This document shows, in pieces, positions 19,910 through 28,900 of a DNA stretch of 64,000 nt. The notes below the pieces were generated by a model. It made no database searches. It saw only the letters and a program-made list of their open reading frames with translations, and was not told the origin of the DNA. Source of the DNA: a virus. Location: IMG/VR virus record IMGVR_UViG_3300020469_000020, positions 1-64,000 of that record; one strand, written 5' to 3'. Each line of letters begins with the position of its first letter. Within the stretch, counting starts at the first letter, position 1. The position numbers were made by a program, and so were the translations under genes.

Positions 19910-22390
19910 TTATAATCTCCAAACCGCTAGACCAGGTGTTTGATAGAAAGAATAATTAAGAATAGCGCCGCCGGAAACAATTATATTTCCTGATGCATTC
20001 ATTGCTATGGGAGAATCACCGATTCCTAATTTATAACCATCATAGTTCCAATTAGGACTAGCACTAGATAATTGGTCATTTAAATTTATATTACCCGGAT
20101 TTGGTGTAGCAGTTCCATCACTTGTCCAACGTGTTGGATTAAACATCATCAAATATTTTGACACACTCCATGCATTTCCATTTCTTTCCAAAACAAATAT
20201 TTTTTCTCTACCTTGTAATGTTGCGCCATCATAATTTGATGATATTGTAGCTAATGTTCCATCATCGTTTAAATTAAATCCATTATAACCGTCTGAGTTC
20301 CTAGTTGACAATCTACCATAACTTGCAATATCGGTGGTGTAGTTAATTGTTTGTATTAAGGAATAACTAGAACCTCCCCACTTATAAAAATAAACTACTC
20401 CTCCGTAATAGAAGTCTCCAGCAGATAACATAAGCCAAATACCATCACCTGATATATCAAATCCTTTTCCTCCAGTATTGACTTGGCCACTATAACTGGC
20501 TTGAAAAGGTGGTGTAAATGTTTGTGCTTGTGTCCAAGTTGAACCACTTCTAGTCCAAACATATACTACTCCATTATAAGAATTTGCACTAGGAGAACAA
20601 GTAACAATTCGTGTTCCATCGTTATTTATTTTAATACCACTAAAACAAGCTCCAAATGGCATAGACAATGTTTGTTGAATAGACCAATTATCTCCAGAGC
20701 CTTTAACATAAACATTTATTGTACTGTTTGTTGTTCCTACTAAATCAGTATGTATAAAATAATTTCCATCTGTAGACATATCAACAGGCAAACTCCAATT
20801 TGATGGATATATGCTTGAAGATTGCCAAACTTCTGTCCATGTTCCAGAAACTTTTTTATAAATTTCAGATGTAGTTTTAGAAGAATCATGACAAAGTATG
20901 TATGTTCCAGAACCTTTAGAAAATTGGACATTATATGGAGTACCTGTAGAACTAACAGTTGTCTTTACCCACCCTGTACCTGAGATTCCCACATAATCAT
21001 AAATGAGAAGTCCTTGGTCATTTACAGCAGAAATTCCTATAACAGTTGTTCCTGCATCATTTATAACTACACCTCTAGCTAAACCAGCATTATGTGTAAT
21101 TATACCATCTGAAGATTCAGACACAGGCGTTCCTGTTGATGGTGCTCCTGGATCACCACTACCTCCAGAAGAACCACTACCTCCAGAAGAACCACTACCT
21201 CCAGAAGAACCACTCACGGGAGCAGATGTACTTGCTGAATTTGTTGTAGTTCCTCCAGTTGAAATTGGTGATGTTCCTGGTAAATCACATATACTTATAG
21301 AACCACTTGATGCGGCTAATTTATTTTTTCCTAACCACTCTGCTGTATAAGGAGAACTTATTGTGGGAGCAGTTAGAGTGCCTGTTGGAGCATCTTTATC
21401 TTGATAAAAAGAAACATTACCAATGGAAACTATATTTTGAGCAGCATCCATTAAATAATAATATAAAGTATTCAAGGAATTATTAGTTAGTGAAACTCCA
21501 GAAATAAAATCACTACTAAAACTAAAAGGATCTGTAGATGTTGAAGTTGTGGGTGATACTGCTCCTCCACTTGAAAAAAAATCTGAAGCAGATGGTGTAG
21601 TTGGTATTGTTCCAGGATCAGTATCTGAATTCAATATTAAAATAGATCCGCCACTTAAAGCAGTTTGTGAAGGAGTTGATGGTGTAGATATTGCTGATAC
21701 TGTAACACCACTTGGTGTAGGTGGCACTACTGGTACTGTTGAGCCAATATCACTACTACCCGTAGAGAGTGTTTGTGTTCCGTGATTTGGATGAGTGTAA
21801 TCTATATCAAATACACCCATTTCCCATTCTACATCTACAGTTGCCCCTCCTTCAACTGCTGTTTTAAGTGCGTTTGGGTCAGCATATGTATGCTTCATAG
21901 ACACTGCACTTACTGGTGTATGAAATACTAACTGTGCAGTAGACCAACTAGCAAGCATTGGTCCAAATGGGTCAAGGTCAAATAGAGTGTTTACGTCACC
22001 TTTATAATAAGTTTGATCATTTAATCTAGTATATCCAGAAGTAGATGTTTCAGATACTGTAGTTCCTGTTACCTTTCTCCAAGTCATATAACTAAATGGA
22101 CCTAAAGGCACTGGGTGTGTTACTTTACTACCCCATTTACCCCATAACTCTGCATTGAGTATATCATAATATCCAATATTAGTAGATGGAAGGCCGTAAT
22201 GTGATGCATCTGGAGCTACCATTAATCTCATAAACATTGTTCCAGAAGGAGCGGTGCCATCCAGTAATCCTCCTATTGTATCATAGGTTTTAATCTGTAC
22301 ATCAGAAATAGTACCTTTGAATTTGATAAGAGCTATTGACTTTGAAGTATCAATATAAAATCCAGTATAAGACGTATTTACTGTGGGCAT
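19910..22390 (-). CDS. Adhesin with Ser/Gly linker and C-terminal beta-propeller
   Basis: This protein has 826 residues. Residues ~1-240 are a unique beta-rich region, and ~240-380 include an Ig-like segment (FYQDKDAPTGTLTAP). Residues ~390-415 are a flexible linker of SSGGSG repeats. Residues ~425-826 contain about seven blades of a beta-propeller, each with a core like (V/G)xINxDGTxxx(I/V)...(V/I)YVW (for example IKINNDGTRIVTCSP and FDISGDGIWLMLSAG). This resembles FG-GAP/WD-type propellers that bind proteins or glycans. Its ATG overlaps the stop of the upstream Ig gene by one base (TAATG). It is a likely receptor-binding virion protein; the ligand is unknown. Confidence 0.75.
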   Translation of the reverse strand: MPTVNTSYTGFYIDTSKSIALIKFKGTISDVQIKTYDTIGGLLDGTAPSGTMFMRLMVAPDASHYGLPSTNIGYYDILNAELWGKWGSKVTHPVPLGPFSYMTWRKVTGTTVSETSTSGYTRLNDQTYYKGDVNTLFDLDPFGPMLASWSTAQLVFHTPVSAVSMKHTYADPNALKTAVEGGATVDVEWEMGVFDIDYTHPNHGTQTLSTGSSDIGSTVPVVPPTPSGVTVSAISTPSTPSQTALSGGSILILNSDTDPGTIPTTPSASDFFSSGGAVSPTTSTSTDPFSFSSDFISGVSLTNNSLNTLYYYLMDAAQNIVSIGNVSFYQDKDAPTGTLTAPTISSPYTAEWLGKNKLAASSGSISICDLPGTSPISTGGTTTNSASTSAPVSGSSGGSGSSGGSGSSGGSGDPGAPSTGTPVSESSDGIITHNAGLARGVVINDAGTTVIGISAVNDQGLLIYDYVGISGTGWVKTTVSSTGTPYNVQFSKGSGTYILCHDSSKTTSEIYKKVSGTWTEVWQSSSIYPSNWSLPVDMSTDGNYFIHTDLVGTTNSTINVYVKGSGDNWSIQQTLSMPFGACFSGIKINNDGTRIVTCSPSANSYNGVVYVWTRSGSTWTQAQTFTPPFQASYSGQVNTGGKGFDISGDGIWLMLSAGDFYYGGVVYFYKWGGSSYSLIQTINYTTDIASYGRLSTRNSDGYNGFNLNDDGTLATISSNYDGATLQGREKIFVLERNGNAWSVSKYLMMFNPTRWTSDGTATPNPGNINLNDQLSSASPNWNYDGYKLGIGDSPIAMNASGNIIVSGGAILNYSFYQTPGLAVWRL
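21161..21214. repeat. Three perfect 18-bp tandem repeats (Ser/Gly linker)
   Basis: The unit acctccagaagaaccact occurs three times without mismatch at 21161-21178, 21179-21196 and 21197-21214. It encodes SSGGSG repeats on the minus strand. Perfect identity at the DNA level suggests recent slippage-type expansion that tunes linker length. Confidence 0.9.
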
Positions 22391-23781
22391 TAGAATAGTC
22401 CTGAATCTGCGTCTGAGTGTTCTAGTTTAACTTTGAGGTCTACGGTGTTTGCATAAGATATACTACTTACATCATTTTTATCTTGAGATGTTGATATTGC
22501 AATAGTTCCACTAGGAAGAACATTATCTACAGTTATTGAAACTGTATCTACAGTAGATATATTTTCTACAGCATCCATAACAAAAAATGATAAATCGTTT
22601 GATTGTCCAGTTGTGAGATTTGTAACATTATGATCGTTTTTTGGTGAAGTTTCACTTGATAAGTCTATTCCACTTGCAAAATCAGCAACAACGGGTGTTG
22701 CACTGTCATTTATTTTTACAAGACCTTTTGATACTCCACTTGGATCTGTTCCACTATCTCCAAAATGTAAATTTACATTCACATTACTATCTTTAGTATA
22801 TAATGTACTACTACTTTCTCTAACACTATCTTGTGTTGCGATAACAATAAATCCGGTCGGTGCTGTTGTATCTACAAAGAAATCAACTTCAGCACTTGCT
22901 TCATTTCCAACAATATCTTTAGAAGTGTATTTTACAGTATTTTTACCTTCAACAATACCTTCACTAGAAGTGAGCGTAGTAGTATAACTAGTTGTTGTAG
23001 GAATTGTAGCAAATGCCGTATCTGTTCCATTTACAGTTAAAGTTCCATCATCAAGACCTGAGCCAGAATCCGAAGTATCTATTTTTATGACTATAGTATC
23101 TGTATCATAATATTCATCAGAACCAACGGTAACCGCAGTGCCAGTAGAGGAATCTACACTTACGGCTACTGTAGGTGCTGTAGTGTCAATTAAAAATGAA
23201 TATGTAGAATCGGTTGATGTATTATCAAGATAATCTTTACTACTCGCTGTTACTGTATGTAATTGATCGCCTGTATAAGTAACTGTTTTACTTGCTGTAG
23301 TATATTCAGTTCCATCAATTGTTACAGACTTTACTCCTACTCCACCAGAATTATCAACAGCAGAAACTGTAATTGATGCAGGATCATCTTTAGTACAGTT
23401 TTGATTTGATGCATTTGTAACAATTGTAGCATCAGGAGAAATGGTGACTGTTGGGGCAATATCATCTGAAGGATGTCCAAATTTTATTCTAGATGATTTA
23501 ACTGAATTATTGTGTGTAGATTGTCCATATGCTTCAACATACCAAGGTCCTCCTGTTGCTGGAAACGTATGCGATACACTACTTCCTGATTTAAATCCAA
23601 CTCCCTGAATATATAATTTTTCTGTTCCTGATCTAAATCCTGCATCTCCTCCACTACCTCTTCGAGTTCCACCACCTGTTAAGGTAAATGAAACAGGTTG
23701 CGTCTTATCATCTATTACATTATATCCTTCTCTACTAGAATATGTAGCTCCAGTAAAAGTAACGCTTATGGAAATTGCCAT
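22390..23781 (-). CDS. Ig-like repeat virion protein
   Basis: This protein has 463 residues. After an N-terminal beta region rich in Gly/Arg (TGGGTRRGSGGDAGF), four Ig-like modules follow, marked by DIAPTVTISP, IDTTAPTVAVSV, VDTTAPTGFIVI and VDNVLPSGTIAI. The fourth module stops early at HSDADSGLF, directly at the TAATG junction with the propeller gene. It therefore looks truncated compared with the three before it. The start also overlaps the upstream glycosyltransferase stop by one base. It is a probable fibre or adhesin subunit co-translated with its neighbours. Confidence 0.7.
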   Translation of the reverse strand: MAISISVTFTGATYSSREGYNVIDDKTQPVSFTLTGGGTRRGSGGDAGFRSGTEKLYIQGVGFKSGSSVSHTFPATGGPWYVEAYGQSTHNNSVKSSRIKFGHPSDDIAPTVTISPDATIVTNASNQNCTKDDPASITVSAVDNSGGVGVKSVTIDGTEYTTASKTVTYTGDQLHTVTASSKDYLDNTSTDSTYSFLIDTTAPTVAVSVDSSTGTAVTVGSDEYYDTDTIVIKIDTSDSGSGLDDGTLTVNGTDTAFATIPTTTSYTTTLTSSEGIVEGKNTVKYTSKDIVGNEASAEVDFFVDTTAPTGFIVIATQDSVRESSSTLYTKDSNVNVNLHFGDSGTDPSGVSKGLVKINDSATPVVADFASGIDLSSETSPKNDHNVTNLTTGQSNDLSFFVMDAVENISTVDTVSITVDNVLPSGTIAISTSQDKNDVSSISYANTVDLKVKLEHSDADSGLF

Positions 23782-24740
23782 TAATATCCAACTCTATTTT
23801 TAAATTTTTTGATAAAACCTATAGGAGAACAATATTCTTCCCAAACCCAACGATTATGTTTTTGAATTTCTAACATATTATTATTACTAATAAAATTATC
23901 AATTTTATCTTCTATTTCTTTTATTGTATTTTCTGATGATACAGGTACACAAACATCATTTATATTTACTTCATAATCTTCAAATATAAAACAACGGTCA
24001 CTTTCTATTAAAATAGGAATTCTCCCCATCATTAAAGTTTCGTAAAATCTCCAACAAAAATTAGCACCTCCACGAATACAGATAGAAAATATATTTTCTT
24101 CTAAGTTGTTATAGAATGTATTTCTTTCCTCTACTGAATTAGTTCCTGTTTTTCCACGTTCTCTTATAATAAAATTATTATTAAATTTTAATTCTTTGAA
24201 TTTATTTAATACACCTTCTCTTCCAAAATGTTTTGCTCCACACCAACCAATGCTAATACTATCATTTAAATAATTATCATTAAAAACATCTTTGAAAAAT
24301 GCAGGCAAAGGAAATTGTTTATTCGTTCTTTTAGATTTGTTTAAATGTGTTTGGTATGAATTTATATCGTTATAACCCAGGTCTTCATCATATGTATTAT
24401 AACTAAATCCATATATATTACGATGTTTGTATTTTTCATAAAATATTTTTTCAAAATCTTCAAAAATTTCATGAGATTGCATTCTTGATTGTATATCTTC
24501 ATTACGTTCTATAGCCTCTGTTGGACTAAAGAATGACATGGGATACACCATTATAGCTTCTTCAGAGTCACTTACATATTCAAAGTTTTCAATACAGTAT
24601 TGTGTTACTTCTGGATAGTTTGTTTCTCCTCTCTCTATAGCATGAGGATGTCCATATAAAGGAAGTGCTTGATGATGAATAGCACCATAATCAAATTCCT
24701 GAATATCAGGTACACAAAATATAGGAATATTATTTGACAT
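23781..24740 (-). CDS. Exostosin-like (GT47-type) glycosyltransferase
   Basis: This protein has 319 residues. The C-terminal half carries the exostosin-type signature RGGANFCWRFYETLMMGR followed by IPILIESDRCF and INDVCVPV. This matches the conserved pattern (R-F-E-A/T-L..G-x-I-P-V/I-x-x-x-D) that binds the nucleotide-sugar donor in GT47 enzymes. There is no signal peptide or membrane helix, so it would act in the host cytoplasm. It is a paralogue of the next gene upstream, and the two share near-identical C-terminal ~50 residues. Located inside the fibre operon, it probably glycosylates a fibre or adhesin, although modification of host surface sugars is possible. The substrate is unknown. 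Confidence 0.75.
   Translation of the reverse strand: MSNNIPIFCVPDIQEFDYGAIHHQALPLYGHPHAIERGETNYPEVTQYCIENFEYVSDSEEAIMVYPMSFFSPTEAIERNEDIQSRMQSHEIFEDFEKIFYEKYKHRNIYGFSYNTYDEDLGYNDINSYQTHLNKSKRTNKQFPLPAFFKDVFNDNYLNDSISIGWCGAKHFGREGVLNKFKELKFNNNFIIRERGKTGTNSVEERNTFYNNLEENIFSICIRGGANFCWRFYETLMMGRIPILIESDRCFIFEDYEVNINDVCVPVSSENTIKEIEDKIDNFISNNNMLEIQKHNRWVWEEYCSPIGFIKKFKNRVGY
23838..23903. repeat. 66-bp direct repeat, copy 1 (glycosyltransferase pair)
   Basis: This segment matches 24804-24869 with a single mismatch and encodes the C-terminal segment with EIQKHNRWVWE of both glycosyltransferases. Near identity here, against lower identity in the N-terminal halves, suggests recent gene conversion or strong constraint. 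Confidence 0.85.
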
Positions 24741-25946
24741 TTAATTATTTTCCTTTACTCTAGAAATAAAATCATTTATTATTCCAATTGGACTACAATA
24801 AGTTTCCCAAACCCAACGATTATGTTTTTGAATTTCTAACATGTTATTATTACTAATAAAATTATCAATCTTACTTTCTATGTCTTTAAGTTTATCTTTT
24901 TGAGAAATCAATACACAAACATCATTTATATTTACGCCATGGTCTTCAAAAAGAAAACACCTATCACTTTCAACTAAGATAGGAACTCTTCCCATCATTA
25001 AAGTTTCGTAAAATCTCCAACAAAAGTTTGCTCCACCACGCATACAAAATGTGAATAAATTGTCTTGTATATTCTTATAAAATCTATTACGTAAACTAAA
25101 ATCTTTAGTTCCTGTATTTCCATTGATAGTTGTAATAAAATTTGTTTTATATTTTGTTTTCTTTAATTTATTTAAAATTTTATCTCTATCAAAGTGTTTA
25201 GCACCACAAAACCCTATATTAAACTTCTCTTGAGTTATATAATTATTATCAAAAACATCTTCAAATATTGCAGGTAATGGATATTCGTTTATATTTCTTT
25301 TTGATTTATATAAATGTGTTTGATAAGAAAATATATTTTTTATATTTAAACCATGATCAAACGTATCTTGTTTAAAAGTATTATCATTCCAATGATAATC
25401 AGATGTACGAATAATATCTTTGTCAACTTCATTTATACGCCAAATTCCACCTATAGTATAAGTAAATGAATATATCTTACGATGTTTAAATGTTTCATAA
25501 AAAACAGTTTTAAAATCTTGTACATGATCTAATGCGTTTGGCGAATCCTTATAGTTACTAGGTAATTTTTTATTATTTGCTAAAAAATCTCTTCTTTCAA
25601 TATATATTTCTGCAGGACTTCTTAGTCCCATAGGATATACCATTATAGCTTCTTCAGAATCATTAACATATTCAAAATTTTTCTCACAATGTTCTATTAT
25701 TTTTTTAGAATATAAAAGTGAATTTTCAGAATTTCTTTTTATCTTATCAGCTACAGCACGAATGTGTGGATGTCCATATAAAGGCAATGCCTCTGTATTG
25801 ATTGCTACATAATTAAATTTTTTGAAATTTTTTTCTTTCTCAAAACTATGTTTATTTAAATGGTCAAACCCAAAACTTGTAGGTAAACTAGAATACTTAT
25901 GCTCACATTTATCTGAAGCATTAACACAAAATATAGGGATTTTCAT
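24741..25946 (-). CDS. Exostosin-like (GT47-type) glycosyltransferase, paralogue
   Basis: This 401-residue protein is a longer paralogue of the gene at 23781-24740. It has the same signature RGGANFCWRFYETLMMGR, followed by VPILVESDRCF and the same terminal EIQKHNRWVWE segment. Both also share the N-terminal pattern ALPLYGHPH and later SEEAIMVYPM. The extra ~80 residues lie in the N-terminal half, including an IRTSDYHWND insertion. Its stop codon abuts the ATG of the shorter paralogue (TAAATG). No secretion signal is seen. It is probably a cytoplasmic enzyme that decorates virion fibres, with the pair perhaps adding different sugars or acceptors. Confidence 0.75.
   Translation of the reverse strand: MKIPIFCVNASDKCEHKYSSLPTSFGFDHLNKHSFEKEKNFKKFNYVAINTEALPLYGHPHIRAVADKIKRNSENSLLYSKKIIEHCEKNFEYVNDSEEAIMVYPMGLRSPAEIYIERRDFLANNKKLPSNYKDSPNALDHVQDFKTVFYETFKHRKIYSFTYTIGGIWRINEVDKDIIRTSDYHWNDNTFKQDTFDHGLNIKNIFSYQTHLYKSKRNINEYPLPAIFEDVFDNNYITQEKFNIGFCGAKHFDRDKILNKLKKTKYKTNFITTINGNTGTKDFSLRNRFYKNIQDNLFTFCMRGGANFCWRFYETLMMGRVPILVESDRCFLFEDHGVNINDVCVLISQKDKLKDIESKIDNFISNNNMLEIQKHNRWVWETYCSPIGIINDFISRVKENN
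24804..24869. repeat. 66-bp direct repeat, copy 2 (glycosyltransferase pair)
   Basis: Second copy of the 66-bp repeat at 23838-23903, with one mismatch. A further shared stretch, tcccatcattaaagtttcg, is found around 24025 and 24995 and encodes the RFYETLMMG motif. Confidence 0.85.
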
Positions 25947-25950
25947 AATA

Positions 25951-28900
25951 TTATAATTTTTGTTTTAACTCTTTTATACACTCAATTAATAAAGGAATTA
26001 TCTTATCGTAATTAACTTGTTTTTGTCCATTTGCTCCTGTACGAATTGCCTCTGGAATAACTTCCTCTATTTCTTGAGCAATTACTCCAACATCATGACC
26101 ATGATAACCACTTGGATTTTCTTTCCAATCAAATTCAACACCACGTATTAAATCTATTTTATCAAGAGCATTGGACATGTCAGTGATGTTTTCTTTATAG
26201 TTTCTATCAGAAGTCACAAATCCAATAATATCATTATCAGCAACAAGGTCACCGGCTGATCTAATTGAGCCTGTATCTAAATCTACACTTGCTTTTCCAA
26301 CACCACCTCTAGTAAATACTATCTGATTATTTGCATTTTCAGTTGATGTATACTCTGTTAGATTACTTGAAAAACTATATGCTCCTGAACCTTTATTCCA
26401 ATATATACCATCATTGTTTGATTTGTCTTTTAATAACCATTTATTTGTGTTTTCATATTCAATTAATGTTCCTGCATGAGTCTGCATTATGGGAACATTA
26501 CCATAGATATATTGGTGGTCTAAAAATAAAAGTTCTTTTGTACTTGATTTAAATTCTATTCCTTCTGTACCATTATCACCAGTTTTTGTAACAACTCTTG
26601 AAGAAGATACTGTTTCACTTGTATCACCCCAACTAATAGTATTTGCATCACCACCAGAAGCAAAAAATATTTCAGCTTCATCAGTGTTACAAGTCCACTT
26701 GATATAGTTTGTTAATGGAGTATTTGAATTATTATTTGTTCCCTCTGAACTTGTTAAATTAAATTCAATTTTATTATTTGGATTATTTGAAGGAAAAGTA
26801 ACTCCATTGTTTGCTGTCAATGCACCTTCAACTAAAACATCTGTTTTAAAGTTAACCGGATTTACAAAATCAATATAGTTTTCATATGCGTTGAAAAGTG
26901 CTACTGAATCACGTTTAAATGTAAATCTATCTCCAGTAAACATCATAGAAGAGTTACCTACTGCTTCATTATGTAATTGAAGATTATTATTTCCATTTAG
27001 TAATTTTAATTTCAAATCATTACTATTAATAGTAACATCAAAATCAGAAGTCTCTCTTGTTAGTTTTAGATTATTCTCAGTTTGTCCTATTTCTAAATTA
27101 TAAAGTTTATTTGCAGCAAGCACAGACCTATGAATAATATCATTATTTGTTATTGTAGAAATATCTTGTATACTATGAACATTACTTTCATGTACTATGG
27201 TTTTAGTAGTTTCATTTAAAGAAGATGTTCTTTTTAGATTTGCGGTTGTATTCAGTTCTGTTATTGTCTTTGTAGTTTCATTTAAATCAAATCTTTTTTC
27301 CAACGATGCAGACTTACTTGTTAAGTAAATTGTTTTATTTGTTTCGTTTATTTCAGATATTCTCTGCATTGTAGGAGTCTGTTTATCCTCCTTAATAATC
27401 TGATTAGTATCTGCCAGATTCACATTATAAGTCATTCCTGGTCTAGTCACAGTCAAATCATTTTGACCTGAGACTGTTTTCATAATATAAGAAGAAGGTG
27501 TGGTTGTTTCACTAAGGTCTATTTTTATTTCTTGTGATACATTATTTGCTGTATGTTTTAGAGAATGTGTTCCAGAAACTAGATCAAGACTTGCTGGATT
27601 AGATGCCTTCAATTGAAAATGTGAACTTCCAGAAGTGTGCTCACCTTTTAAAATTGCCTCACTAGTAGAATCATTTGTAGATAACTTTATAAAAGTATCA
27701 TTATCTTCTGTTTCTAATAGTGCTTCAGAATAATTTTTAGTTATGTGAAGTTCAGCAGTTGGAGTAGTTTGAGAAATACCAATTTTATCATTTGCATAAA
27801 ACTGATTTGCACCAACCTTTGCATTAGGAACACCTTGATTTACTGTACCATCTGTTCTTGAAAATCTAAATGAACCAAATTCACTATCATCGTTTCCATT
27901 AGGAAAATATGACAATTCTCCCATTGTACTTGAACTACCATGCCACTGTACTACAGAACTTGGAGCATTTGCTCCATAAGCAAGTGTAGAACGTGGTGTA
28001 GTTAATAAACTATTTTGTTCACCAAGATATAAATGAATACCATTTGTCCTTGTATTGAGAGTGAGAGCAGCATTTGAAGTGTCTGATTGTAGATACATTT
28101 CAGCTTGGTCATCTTCCGAAAATCTCAATAAAGTTTCTCCATAATATTCATCTAAGCCATATTCTGGAGTATTTGCTGTTCTAGCAAATGATTTACCTAA
28201 GTCTAATTTATCACCATTTTTAGAAGTTCCTATTACCCAATTTGAATCATTGACAGAATCATTAAACTGTACTATTGATCCATGTCTGTAATTTAATTCT
28301 GTTGTGCTAAGTTGAATCAATGGACTATCTTCTTGTATTGCTATACCACTTCTTCCCATTGGTTCTAAACTTGTTACTGCACCTATCAAAACAAAAGGTT
28401 CTGTACCATTTAAAATTAAATCACTATCTCCTTGTATTGTACCAGAAATATCCAACTCATGAGCAGGTGTGGTTACATTAACACCTACTTTATGTTTTCT
28501 TACATACAATGTATCGTCAACAATTAAATTGTCTTGTACATATCCATCTCCATAAACAAATAAATCATCATTTAAATTAACTCTATCGTCTGTTATAGAG
28601 ATTTCTGGTGTTTTTTGATGTCCTCCAACAGATATTTTAAGTTCTGTATTATAACTTTCAGTTGTTAATTCTAAGATTCCACAACCTGTGTTAGCATCAA
28701 ATGACATGTACATGCCAGCATCGTCTACTCTTTCACTAAAATCAGTAAATGCTATTGTTGCATTTGAAGTATAATTATTTGTTGAGATTGTAAATGAAGG
28801 TTCATTGTCAAATAAATGTAAATCAGAAACAGGATATCTAGTACCAAATCCTACATTGCCATGATAATCCAAAAACATTTCTGGTTTACCTTTTGAAACT

